Under the pieces are notes generated by a model. That model had not been told where the DNA came from. It saw only the letters and a program-made list of their open reading frames with translations, and searched no databases. The position numbers and the translations under genes were made by a program. Source: Mangifera indica (lineage: Eukaryota; Streptophyta; Magnoliopsida; Sapindales; Anacardiaceae). From it: 64,000 bases of DNA. Below, one piece after another: positions 37,836 through 49,690 of the stretch. Position 1 is the stretch's first letter. Each line of letters opens with the position of its first letter. The stretch spans positions 9,306,449-9,370,448 of the forward strand of contig NC_058149.1 of assembly GCF_011075055.1 (NCBI RefSeq). The letters run 5' to 3'.

Positions 37836-40800
37836 TCACAATAAGCCTGCCTCAAAGAGATTTCTGCGTCTGAGTGTCTCGTCTACTAGCTTGAAAGTTT
37901 TTTTCACAAGCTTCTGATCAAGGGCAGTGGTTCTGTAGATCTTGAAGACCCGGTCCACACGATCAGGAGTTGTGCTTTGGAAATATAACTCCTCAAACTT
38001 CTTTTTCACATACCTAAATGGAAAGTTTCCAACATGGAATAGTCATTTGATCTATTCTGGAAACAAACTAATCAAATTGCATGAAAGTCTACAAAAGCCT
38101 TTAAATAATCAACTGGGATAACCTGAATTTTAAAAGCCAATCAGTTGAAGATATTTGAAGCCAATATTAGCAAACCAGAAGGCTCACAAATTTGAAGAGA
38201 ATTCTTATTGCAAAAAGAGGGACAGTCATTTGTTCACTGAAGATGTTTTAGCACCCTAAACTTACTACACAACCAGAGAACACACGCAACTACAAACTTA
38301 TGGATGCTTACTCATAGGCATGCTCAATCTCCTGTTTTCCTGTCAAAACTGGCTGGTAATCTTTGAACCATTCGCATACGTTCAGTGGCACCTAGAGAGT
38401 ACAGAACATTAAAAACCCAAATTGATGAAAAAAAAAAATTGTCAGTCAAATATAAATTTCCACCACTATATTTGGGCTTACTTTTAGAACCTTCTTTTCG
38501 AAAATATCAAATTTGTTCAGAAACAGCATGAACGATGTTTTCTGCACCAAAGAAACCAAATATGCGTAAGATTAAAACCCAGCTATCCTAGTACATCCTC
38601 AGACATGTACAAACACAAATGCACACTATGCATAGCAGAAAGAGGCAGCGAAGGAGACCTCAAAACATGGTTGCTTCAGAACCCAATCAAAAAGCTCCTT
38701 AGTCTCCGTCATGCGGTTCTTTTGTTCATCCTCAAAGAGTGTTTGGTCATACCTGTAGCGCCAAAGTCACCATGTAAGAGCTTTGTAATAGCTAAGATTT
38801 TTTTTTTTTGATGTTAGCAAAAAGTGGTCGCAATTTAAATCAGCTTATAGTCTTTGCCAACGGTAGAAAGACAGAAATTTTAGCAACCGTATACATTTTT
38901 TTTTTTTTGAAACTTTTTAACATCCATAAATCCACATGCAACTATAATATTATACTGAGAAGCCACAAATCCAAAAAATTCAAGCTTATAGAGAAAAACT
39001 TAACAATAGTGTTTAAGTGCTGACATATACAAACTATAAGGGGCGAATGGAAGCAATGCCATTCTTACTCGCTAATAGCAGCACAAAATATTACAGCTGT
39101 GACACCTTCAAATAGATGGATCCACTTCCTTCTCTCATTTCTTTGGCCTCCAACATCAAAGAGTCTGTATACTTCACCACTTTTCTTATGCTCTCCTACG
39201 GGGCTGGAAAACCATGGCCAACAGGAAGTCCCTCATTGAAAGTATAAGGCAAAACACAAACATGCAGAAGAGCTCTATGCTTCAAACCACAAATTTAAGT
39301 TGCTTAATAAAAACTGCTATACTCACCATGCTAACATGTAAGAAAAAATACATAAATATAATTTCAATAATTTATTACGGCCTCCATTTGCAGGTAAAAT
39401 TAATTTATAAAAAACAAATGGCCAAAATAAGCAAGTTGAAATGGCTGGACCGTAAGACCTAGACACTAACAAAAGGATGCATTCATGAGAAAACAAAAAG
39501 GCGATGCAGATGACAACATTAAGTGTCACATAAGATGGTTTGATCATCCACAGCACTTGAATAAAATGATTACCTGAATTGGATCTCTACAACACCAGTT
39601 GTGCGAACTCTTGCATAAAGAACATCTTCCTGCCACACCAAATATGATGAAAAACTATTGTATGAATGATAAATTCATGAATATAGTTTTTGTAATACCC
39701 CGAGATATAATTGGCTACACAGGGACAATACAATGCTATACTGTAAATGGCATATACTTCAAAAATTGACAGAAGTCGCTGATATCAGTCATCAATACTA
39801 CAACATAATTACTTCCTAGCCAGAATCAGGAGGTATGAAAAAGAATACAGGGCTGATGTTACTGCCTAAGAAAATAATAATAATAACAAAGGGGTGTTAA
39901 TTGTAGAAACACAAAATATATGGTAATTTCATAATTTTTCACAGTCCTCCCTTCCCAAGCTAAGCAACTGATAATATAGTTGATCAGCAAATATAGAGCT
40001 CATTGAACTTCTTTAGCGAACATGATTTTCATAATAAATTTATGTATAGGATCACTCCAAAACTAACTACAGATGATGAACAAACTAGAGTGTAAATGGA
40101 TACTGCAAAAAAGTAGACCTTACACCACAAGAAACCATTTACTAAGTATGAATTTGTGAAGAACGTAATACGTTGCAGACAGAATATTCCCATGTAGTCC
40201 TTGCCAAATAGTAAGAGCAACACTAGGAGCACGAGCTAACTTAATATGTTAAAGCAGGAACTATGCAAAGATTAAATTTAGTTTCACCTTACCGAGAACA
40301 GACAGGAATGACAAGTTACTAACCAACGAGCAGTAATATACACACTGTAAGATTATCATTTTATGATAAACTTGATAAAGCGAATTCTATACAGATCCAG
40401 ACATCGTTTGAATATTGATGTTTTTAGTATGTTCAGTCTATCACAAGAGGCTAATTCATCATCATACCATAACAGATTCTCTCTCCCAATCAAAACATTC
40501 TCATACTTTCTGAAAAGAAGAGAAGCAAAATAGACAGACACACACACACATTACAGAATGATTACCTTTGTTGGAATGTAATTCAAGTCAGACAGTCTTT
40601 GCAAATTGTCCATGAAATAATTTGCACAGTCAGGAAGTTGGAGTTCATTACCACGAGCAAATGTTTCCTATAACATATAAACAGCGCATTAGAATCTTAA
40701 CAGTGTAGCAAAACTTATATATTTAAAAGAACTAAATTGACTGAAATAAATAAATGAGACTGATATAGCAATCAGCATATCTGTTCTACATGATGCAACA

Positions 40801-42529
40801 ACCACCTGAATGGCAGGATCTTTCCATAGAGTTTCTATATCCTGTGCAAGCTCTCTTGTCAAACGTGGATAATCCAACCTGCCTCCGATTTCTGATAGCT
40901 TTTCTCCAAGATCCTAATAGAGAATACCAGTTTTAAGTAGTGCTACAGTTTGAACATAGAATTGAGAACGCTAGACAGCATCAGGAAAACAGCAAAAAAC
41001 CATGATTGGCTATATATTTCAAAAACATAAAACACATGATAAAACATTTTACAACACTTGTACAGCAGAAACAACTTTTGGACAGAAGCAGACAAGATAA
41101 TCTCACAGAGGCAATGTAGTAGACAAAGAATGATGAATGCTAACCTTATTTTCACTGGATACAGCATACTTTAAGGAATCTGTTTCGTTCTGAGCCAATT
41201 CCTTCGACCCATCATACAAAATCTGTTCAAGCATATCGATTATGCTTTATATTAAAGGATTAAAACTTGTGTCATTTAGCTCTAAGAAGGAAAATACATC
41301 TCATCCATTGTGAAACTTATATGCCACTATAAACAGCTGACACCACACACACTTTGTTATTCAAAGGGAAATAACCAACACACCCTTTCAAGTATTGCAT
41401 ACTTTTATAGTCTGATAAACATTGGCATCAATGACTGAGGTATAACTCTTTAGCTCTGCCTCATCAAAGCCAGTTTGGAAGAGAAGTTTAATCTGTGTAC
41501 AATTACACACAAGAAAGAAAATATATATTTAATCAGCATTGTCAGTAGACTGTATACTTTACTTAGAGGGAATATCATTAGTATGTCTTGCCTGCTTAAA
41601 AATTGTGGACTTCCCGGACTCCCCAGCACCTTAACAACAAAAATTGACTGTCATTTTAGTGAACCTAAAATATAAAAGAAATAAAACAGAAATTGACAAT
41701 AACGGCTTGAATAAGAAAGGCAAGGGAAAAAAATTGGGCACATTGTAAGGAAGGCCTGAAAGTGCAGACACTTTCAGAAGGATCATTTTCAAAATAGGAA
41801 ATGGAAATTAAAAAAGAAAAATATAAACATGAAGTGTAAAATAAATTAACAGATATCTTCGTGAAACACCTTGACAAGGAAACATTTAACAACAAGAGAA
41901 ATTTAGATGGCTGAAGGAAGGCATCAAGGTAAAAATTAGATTTCATCAAAGATTTGTTAAACATAAATCTTAAAAATAAATCTGCTATCTTTATTATTGG
42001 AAAAGGGTGTGTATTCTCCAACCAAATAAGCATTAAATCAAAGGCTTTCATACCCCCAGGGCTGGAAAGCAAAACCACAATATCCATTCATCATTCCAGG
42101 AAGGTATCATCAAAAATTACAATGAAAATGTATAACTTGGAACTGCCAATATATTATCAATTTCATGCCATACATAATTAAATAATAAAAGTCAGATACA
42201 AACAAAAAAGGGTCTTGAGTCTACACACCTAGTAGTAGAAGTTTCTGGATATGCCTTTCAGCCTTTGTTTCTTGTTCAATGCGTCTTTCAATTTCTGCAG
42301 TCTGGAAACACTTGTAAAAATTAAATTGATGACTAAATGTTACATCAAGAATGAGAGATAAAACAGAGGGGATAATTAAAGGACAATTACTTGTTGAATT
42401 ACAATGACTTTAACCTGTAAAAACAGCAAAGGGGCAAAGAAGTACATGTTTTGTAAGAAACATTACCTGAGCATTCTCTTCAGCATCTGCTGCATTATAA
42501 CGACGGTTTCTGCTGCAAAGTAAGCCCAT
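37836..42529 (-). CDS. GPA1: Heterotrimeric G-protein alpha subunit GPA1
   Basis: Thirteen coding exons (42467-42529, 42229-42301, 41592-41629, 41403-41492, 41145-41222, 40806-40913, 40566-40667, 39574-39629, 39069-39203, 38659-38752, about 38483-38542, 38312-38391, 37836-38013) join in frame to 384 residues; Arabidopsis GPA1 has 383. It is the GTP-binding alpha subunit of the single canonical plant heterotrimeric G protein at the plasma membrane. MGLLC offers Gly2 for N-myristoylation and Cys5 for palmitoylation. The P-loop is GAGESGKST (46-54), switch [10 protein letters not shown] has Arg191 and Thr194, switch [14 protein letters not shown] has the GTPase glutamine Gln223, and the guanine-specificity motifs are NKFD and TTALD. 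It ends [11 protein letters not shown] without the C-terminal cysteine used by pertussis toxin. The intron after exon 3 has a GC donor (CAG|GCAAGA); all others are GT-AG. One boundary (38541/38542) is uncertain by one base. Confidence 0.96.
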
Positions 42530-42534
42530 GTTTT

Positions 42535-43589
42535 CTGTTAAAATAGAAAGCATAGAAGAGGCAATAGTCAAGCTCCACCAGGTGTTGCTTGTGTCTTCAA
42601 TTAGCTTCTATAATGTTGACTCATAACATAACTGAGCGAGCCTGCTCACAAAACAATAAGGATCACGATTAGTAATATCTCCCTCAAAATAAGATCCAGG
42701 TGGTTAAGACAACTAACAGGTCCAAAACAAGAACGTACTTGAATCACATGGTAACTATGTTAGTTCCTTACTGAGATTAGATCACATTTAATGGAGGAAA
42801 AGTAAAAATTATGAGGTATACATGCTTGCAAGGCTGAATGACCCATGACCCAAGTGAGGATGAAAGCACAAGTATATCAATCTCATTTATGTTCTGATGC
42901 CAATATAGTTAAAGCCATTTATTAGTAGAATCTTCAAACAAATTTGCACATGTGTGTGGAGAATGCATCAAGCACAAACTGTGATCTAAGAACAAAAACA
43001 CAAGCGCGCATTTGTTTTCGGCTACAGACCAGTGCCTCAAATCACATGCCATTTCACGTGAATTCAAAGGAAGAAGCATCAGCCAAAACACGTTGAAGAA
43101 TATAAAGACAATTAATACTTCACAATAAATCAACTCACAGCACCGTATTTGATATTTATGCAGATAATATATAAAACCAGCACATTATGCAACATTAAAT
43201 ACATCTAGTATTAGGTGCTTCACAAATTTTTCTGCGTCCATATTTCCCATGGTTACCAACCCCACTACCAAAGTACAATAATTAACAGAGTTAAATTTTG
43301 ACTAGTATAAAATTAACATAATCTCCAACCAGTCACCACACATTACAATCTACAATTTAGCAAGAAACTTTCAAACATCAAGAACAAAACCACCACCGAA
43401 TTTTCACTTAAAGGCCCCGAAATAATCAACAAGATTAAGCAAGCAAAACAATACATCTTGATCTACTACTGGGATAGCAAAACAAATATCTCAGCACAGA
43501 ATTCGACCCAGAAGAGGAAAAAATGGAAAAAGAAAGAAAGATCTACCAAGAGAGAAAATTGGCAAATTGAAGACAGGAAAAAGGGTAAC
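42535..43589 (-). other. Probable 5' UTR intron of GPA1
   Basis: Minus-strand acceptor TTTTAACAG|AAAAC lies five bases before the ATG, and a donor CGAG|GTTACC lies at 43590/43589. The stretch between is non-coding. The leader exon would run from 43590 to near 43890 and is CT-rich on the sense strand. This fits the canonical plant pattern of an intron in the leader, but is inferred. Confidence 0.5.
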
Positions 43590-43919
43590 CTCGTAGAAGA
43601 AAGGCGAAGAAAAGCAATAGAGCCAAAAGGGTTGCTGTAGATTTAGGTGGATAGAGAGTTAAAAAAACAAGTCTTTCTGCTTGGTTCTCGCTGAATACAT
43701 AAACATAAACATGGATATGTTATTTTAATCTATCTTAAATGCAAATTTAAGCATAAAAATAGAACAAAGGGAGTGTTAGAAAGGAATCAAGAGGCAAGGC
43801 AATACAAATCTTGAAGAGAAAGAGAGAGAAAGAGCGCCGAAAGCTGCAAAGCTATTGGCTTGAGTTCAGCCTTCTTCTCTCTTCAGTCAAAGTTAAAGAA
43901 ATAAAATAGTAAAAAAAAG

Positions 43920-43927
43920 TATATATA
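43920..43927 (-). promoter_or_regulatory. TATA box of GPA1
   Basis: Minus-strand CTATATATAC about 30 bp upstream of the CT-rich leader (AGAGAAAGAGAGAGAAAGAG on the plus strand at about 43818). Transcription start would be near 43890. Not tested. Confidence 0.45.
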
Positions 43928-44554
43928 GTCTGTCTTCTTGGGAAAATACACCGCTAACAGCTGCTCTCTTTTGTTATGACCAACTGCTCAGAAAGACTGA
44001 ACTCCATACAGATTTGCCTAATTGCAACCAGTACCGGTGCAAGAACAACTTTTCATAATCAAGTGGGAAATGCTTCAGTGCATTGATCTTCAAGTTCATC
44101 ATCAAAGTGTTGGCTTTTTTGAGCCGTGCGATGGTTTTGGTTGGGGGGGTCAAGGGTGGCAGTTGAAGTAGAAGAGGCAAAGGTGTTGGCAAGTTTAGGT
44201 AGAATATGTTGAAGTTTAGTCAAATATTCTTATCGGATTTTGTCGTTTGCTGTTTACTAATACAGTAACGCCATTACCGCAATAACCTCTCAGATTCAAA
44301 GTATTCTTCATTTTCATTAAAATAATACAGAAAATGACATTGTGAATACTTTTGTTTTCTATTCTACGGTGAAGAATAAAGAAAAAGTAAAGAGACGTGA
44401 AGGAGCATGAGACGCGGTGAGACTTTGGAGCTTCAAAAAGAAAATGGCAACCTCTTGGTTGACCATTTTTTCCCCCTCTTCTACACTCGTATCCTATGTG
44501 AACAAACTCACTGTAACTCTTTTTTTTTTTTTTTTTGTGTGTGTTGAATTATTA
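43928..44554. other. Spacer between GPA1 promoter and repeat cluster
   Basis: Probably contains the distal GPA1 promoter. Apart from a T-tract at 44521-44536 I see no defined element; the 72-codon minus-strand frame at 43974-44192 has no recognisable domain. Confidence 0.4.
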
Positions 44555-44560
44555 TAATTG

Positions 44561-44593
<33 letters not shown>

Positions 44594-45060
44594 TATATGT
44601 ATTTATTTGAAATACATAAATAAATATATTTTTTATATTTATTATTATATGATTGGATGATTTTAAATTAAAAATAAAATAATATGTAATTATATAAAAA
44701 CATATATAAATATATATCAATTTGTATACTCAAAATAGGTATGCATAATATTGTTTATAAAAATATTAATAAAATAAAATTATTTGTATATACATTTTTA
44801 GTACATATTCAAATATACCGATAATATATATTCATATGATTGAATAATTTTAAATTAAAATAAAATAATATCTGATTGTATAATAGCACATCACCTATAT
44901 ATCTAAATATATATATATATATAAAATTTTATAAAAAATAACGATGTATCATGATATAATTAAATATTATTTTTATCTCTAATTTAAAATTATTAAATTA
45001 TATATTAATATATAAAATTATACCTATCATTTGTATACTTATCCCTACCCAAGAAAAATA
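44555..45060. mobile_element. Cluster of three AT-rich palindromic MITE-like units (family 2)
   Basis: Units at about 44555-44760, 44775-44920 and 44925-45060 share the ATGATTGAATAATTTTAAAT-type core and AATAATAT/ATATTATT arms. A compound (TG)n(TA)n microsatellite at about 44560-44592 borders the first. The units lie in the 3' flank of the alpha/beta hydrolase gene. Confidence 0.6.
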
Positions 45061-45294
45061 GTAAATCAAGTGATCAGCCATTAAAGTACAGACCTCGTGA
45101 CTAGAACACAATGAAGATAGCCCCAAAAATTCTATTGGGCTCTCTATAGCCCAAAACAAATGGAAAGCCCACATTTGAAACTGGGTTCCACTCTATACCA
45201 TTTTATGCAAAAAAAAAAGAAAAAGAAATCAATTTTATTCATAATTTATGCCTTCAGAATCCTAATGACATTACATGCAGCAATTGGTTTTGGC

Positions 45295-47253
45295 TCAAGA
45301 GGAACATAAGAAATTTTTGACAATGCTGTTGAACAATTGAGGGTTTTCGATTTGAGGCACATGAGACGTCTTTTTTATTACCTCCAACCTCGCCTTCTCC
45401 CCAAGAAGCCTGCAACTCAAAATTCAGTAAATTTTAATATCACTCTTCAACTCTAAAATCAACATTATAACTAGTGAATAAAGTCAGTTAGGTTTCATAC
45501 TCCTTGAGTTCAGTAGCCATCTTCAAAGGAAATATCTGGTCTTGATCTCCCCATAGGATCAACACATCCTGCATACCCAGATAAGCAGCTGATAATTATG
45601 ATTAATTAGTTAATTAATGAATTAATAAAGACTGATGAAGGGTAATTAAGAACCTGTTGAAGTGGGGAAAGCTTTGCAGAATCGTCCTTTCCAAGGGTGA
45701 GTCCCTTCAAGAGTTCCATCTTCTCCTTCCTGTTGTCTGAGTACAATTTCTGCAACCATTCATAGTTATCGGTATCTTATTATACACAATACGTACCATA
45801 TAATATAATACAATACAATATAAATATAAAGCAATATATATTATAAGGTATATTAAATTAATACATATCATATAATACAATACGATACAAGTATAAAGCG
45901 ATACGTATTATAAGATGCATCAAATTAATACGATACAGTGAACATATCATACGATATGATACATATTACTTATACGGATGGATACACTATTTAGATAAAA
46001 TAATAATACAGTAGAGATGTATATAAAAAATTTTAAAATTTTAAGAGTGTTTATAATATTTTTTTTTAAAATGATAACGTGTTATTAAATTTTTTTATTA
46101 TTTTATCTTTTAAAAGTTACATCATACTAAAGGAGACTTAATATTTGATATGAAAAATTAGATTTTTAATATACGATACAATATACAATTCAACTACCAT
46201 GAATATAAAAGCATTCTGGTTATTTACAGTGCTACTTAGAAAGGAAAAATGTGAATTCATGCAATACCTTCTTTGCCTTCAACTTGGACATTTTCTAATG
46301 CACTTTGCAAGTTTATGCAATGCCTGTAATTTTCTGGTCTCAAGATATTATGTTTATCTTGAATATGGGATCGGTTGTGTGTCTCATTATCTACATGTAA
46401 CGCATATCATAAAATTAAATATATGTATGGGCCATGCATTTATTATTATATAGTTTTACATGGCACCTAACTATAGGATAAGTGGCTACCAGCTGTATGA
46501 CAAATTCATGGTTTGATTGATGAAAAGGAAAGATCACCCATGGCTAAATCATACGCATTCAATTCAACCAGTAATGAATGATCGTAATGAAACAACAATG
46601 GCTAGAAACAATTGAATAATTACCTCAACAACATCATTGAGGAAAAAATCAGGGATGATTCTGAGTTTCTTGGAGACGGCTAAGCCGGTTAACGTCCTCA
46701 ACTGCGACGTCGTTTCCGGCAACATAAGGTGCTCGATACTCTCCACCTTCGCCCTCTTCAACAGGGCCTCGTTATCACTGTGTGTCAAGTTGACTCCAGA
46801 GCTGGCAATCACGACCTTCTCCACGTTATCCGCCCACATTTTCGCCATATGATACGCCACAAACCCACCGTAGCTGGTGCCCATAACGGAGAACTTTTTC
46901 ACGCCGATGTTTTCCAGCAACTTCCCGACAGAAACCGCTTGAAAAACCTCTGATCGTTCTTTAGACTTCGTCGTGGAATTTCCAAAAAAGATGAGGTCAG
47001 GCACATAGACGTGAAAGTGAGGGGCGAAGAATTTAACCTGTTTCCGCCACTGCCAGATAGCGGCGGGGCCGAAGCCGTGAATAAGAACGAGTGAAGGTTT
47101 TTGGAGGGTGATTTGGTCGGGGTTGGGACCCCAGAAGTGAATTGTCGTCCCGTTTTTCAAGTCGAGAGTTTGTGAAGTGAGGCCGGAGGAGATGAAGCAA
47201 CGGCGGAGGTAAAGGCTGTAAAGGGAAACAAGGCTTAGGAATGAAGGTGCCAT
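45295..47253 (-). CDS. Alpha/beta-hydrolase fold protein
   Basis: Four exons (46624-47253, 45654-45749, 45501-45568, 45295-45409) join in frame to 302 residues. The oxyanion-hole motif is HGFG (59-62), the nucleophile elbow is GTSYGG with Ser127, the acid is probably Asp252 in LWGDQDQIFP, and the base is His281 in KTSHVPQIENP, so the catalytic triad is complete. The overall pattern (LVLIHGFGPAAIWQW, VYVPDLIFFGNS) is that of the large plant family often labelled epoxide hydrolase-like or monoacylglycerol lipase-like; the true substrate is unknown. Residues 5-20 are hydrophobic and could be a membrane anchor or targeting peptide. The first intron is 874 bp and hosts a family 4 repeat; the others are short. 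I know of no functional tie to neighbouring GPA1. Confidence 0.88.
45780..46205 (+). mobile_element. ATACGATA-rich repeat (family 4) inside a hydrolase intron
   Basis: The segment opens with TTATACACAATACGTACC and contains a partial internal duplication (AATATAAAGCAATATATATT followed by AGTATAAAGCGATACGTATT). It continues through TTAAAATTTTAAGAGTGTTT and AAAATGATAACGTGTTATTA and ends near CAATTCAACTACCATGAA. The same order occurs at 57735-58045 and, reversed, at 21885-22220. It lies wholly within the first intron of the alpha/beta hydrolase gene, on the strand opposite to transcription. Confidence 0.6.
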
Positions 47254-48599
47254 GGTGGGGAAAGATTGAGGTTAGGCCATGGTGAAGGAGTGTGAATATT
47301 AATGGTTCCTCATCTTGGTGTTTATTTTAGTCAGAAAGAAAGGAGGCGTTGGAGAAATGGCTATTGATTTTTTTTTTTTTCCTTCTTGCTTGAATTACGC
47401 CGTTGTTGGGTATTGGGTTGTTTACCTAAGAAAATAAAGGGAGAAATTTGTAATTTAATGTATGATATTTATCTCATTGGGCATTTTAGTAAATTTGCAT
47501 TATGCGGTTATCGCATTCAGCCCCCCCAAAAAACTAAGAATGTTTGGTGCTTCAATGTATCTCTACAAGCCATGTGCAATTTTTGACTTTAGGAAGGAGC
47601 GTATGGCATAGGTATTTAAAACCGGTTAATTAAATTAATTTGATGATTTTTTAAATTGAATAAAAGTTTTAATTAAAAAAATCATAAATTAAAATTAAAC
47701 TAATTTAAAAATTAATTAATTTTTAATCAAACTGAACAAATTAATTAATTAAACTAAATTTTTGGTTAATCAATTTTGAAGAATTATCCAATTTTATTAT
47801 TTTTTAATTTTTAAAAAAATATATTTAATATTCTATTAATTTTTTAAAATTTTGTTTGTTTTGATTAATTGATTTTAAAAAATAGTTAAATCTATAATCA
47901 ATCAAATTAAAAAATTAATTTTTTTAATATTTTTGAATTGATATTTAAACCGATTATTCAAATAACCTATCGTTTTATTTGGTTTTTCGTTCGGAAATTA
48001 GTTTGGTTTGAATACCAAATGATTGTGACCATAGCTAACTCTTTATTGAAACTGGAAAAGGTAGATGCAATTTTTAATGAGTTGGTGATCTTCATCCATA
48101 GCCTTCTTCTATGGTCCAAAATGTAGCGAAAACTATGGTGATGTGACTACCTTACAAATATATTAAATTTTGTGAAATTATTTGTTTGCATTTGCTAGTT
48201 TTCAGCAGTATTTTTAAAATTGAATAGGATTATTTCGTTTGATCAATTAAATCATGAGTTAGTTTATAATTCGATCTAATTTTATGATTTGATTTGGTTT
48301 ATATATAAATATTAATTTATTTAAAATTTGATCAAATTTGATAAATTAGTTTAACCGAAAAAACCATTTAAAATCAACAGTTTGTAATTGATTTTTTTTA
48401 TTTAGGTAATGAAATATCAATTGTTTAATTAATATATTTGGAATTATATTTATATTTAAAAATGTGATAAATATTTGATATTATTTAAAAAATATATAAT
48501 AATTCGATAATAAACTAAACCAATTAATTATCCAGTTAAACAAATCAAACTATGAACTAATAAAATAATCGATTTGTTCACTAGTCATGTTTTAAAACA
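47254..48599. other. Hydrolase promoter side and AT-rich spacer
   Basis: Bases 47254 to about 47400 are the likely leader and core promoter of the hydrolase gene, without an obvious TATA box. From 47617 to 48600 the sequence is dominated by TTAATTAA, AATTTTAA and similar words, with AACCGGTTAATTAAATTAAT at the left and CCAATTAATTATCCAGTTAA at the right. It may be one old repeat, but I could not establish its ends. Confidence 0.35.
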
Positions 48600-49027
48600 T
48601 TAGTTTTTAAAATCTTCACCCTGATGTGACGAAAACGATAGTAACCAAATGCCTTCGTCCAATGATGAAAACGACAACTTCATCATTGGACTTCTTCTTG
48701 TTTTTTATGCCAAAAAAAGGGAGAGAGGAAGAGAGAAGCTGATAGGTGACGACGTTGGAAAAGAGAGGAAGAAAAGGTAAAAAAACGAAAGAAAAAATAT
48801 AATATTCCAAAGTTTAATTATAAGAAAAAATTGTCAGTTTTCTAAACCTAAAAGAGAAATGGATAATGTTTTATTATTTTTAATATATTACTAGTTAAAT
48901 ACCAATTTTATCTCTCTAAAATTTAATTAATTTTGTTAATTTTAATCATCTAAAAATAAATATTTAAGCTTTTAATAATTAACATGTATCAATATAATCA
49001 ACTTTGAGTGAGAATAAGTCTTTTGAC
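48600..49027. mobile_element. Inverted-repeat element family 1, right half only
   Basis: Read on the minus strand from 49027 this begins GTCAAAAGACTTATTCTCAC and continues through TTAATTATTAAAAGCTTAAA to a CT-rich block and a CATTGGACGAAGGCATTTGG segment, like the other members. The opposite end is missing, so the copy is truncated. Confidence 0.55.
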
Positions 49028-49204
49028 TATTATTCGTTTGCGTTTGATAGTTTTCAGAATCTTTACGTGGGCATGATGTCAATGAGTTGGTTCTCAAAAT
49101 TTCCCAACAAATTACAGCAAGTTGCCATATTTTAGACGAGGGAAATAACATCCTAAAAATAACATACAGGATTAAGGGAGATGTGAACAAAGTTTATGGA
49201 TCAT

Positions 49205-49690
49205 ATATTAGTTTTTGGATAATATTATATATATTTATTTTAGATACATAAATATATATATATTTATATATATTATCATATGATTAAATATTATTTTATC
49301 TTTAATTTAAAATTATTTAATTATATAATAATATATATGAATATATATATAATTTTATTGCCAATTTTCCAGGTTATTGTTGAACTAACAATTACATAAA
49401 ATTCAATTATTTATGATATTGAATTGGGGATCGAAAGGGTTCTACATCTGCATGAATAAACAATAAATAAGAAAGCCCAGGGATGATCTCTCCTCTATTT
49501 TTAAGGCTACAGAAAACGGCCCAACATGCCCTTAACCCCGCTGAAGTTTTATTTTTTTTATTTTTTTTAATATTAAACATGTTATTATATAATTAAGTAA
49601 TTTTAAATTAAAGATAAAAAAATATTTAATTATATAATAATATATTATTATTTATATATAAAATTATACATATTATTTTATTATTAATAT
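49205..49690. mobile_element. Two AT-rich palindromic MITE-like units (family 2)
   Basis: Units at about 49205-49365 and 49560-49690 have the ATATGATTAAATATTATTTT or ATAATTAAGTAATTTTAAAT core followed by TTAATTATATAATAATATAT-type arms. Between them is about 200 bp of ordinary sequence. Confidence 0.5.

Noticed and set aside
46637..46953. Two plus-strand open frames of 71-74 codons
   Set aside because: They are antisense shadows of hydrolase exon 1.
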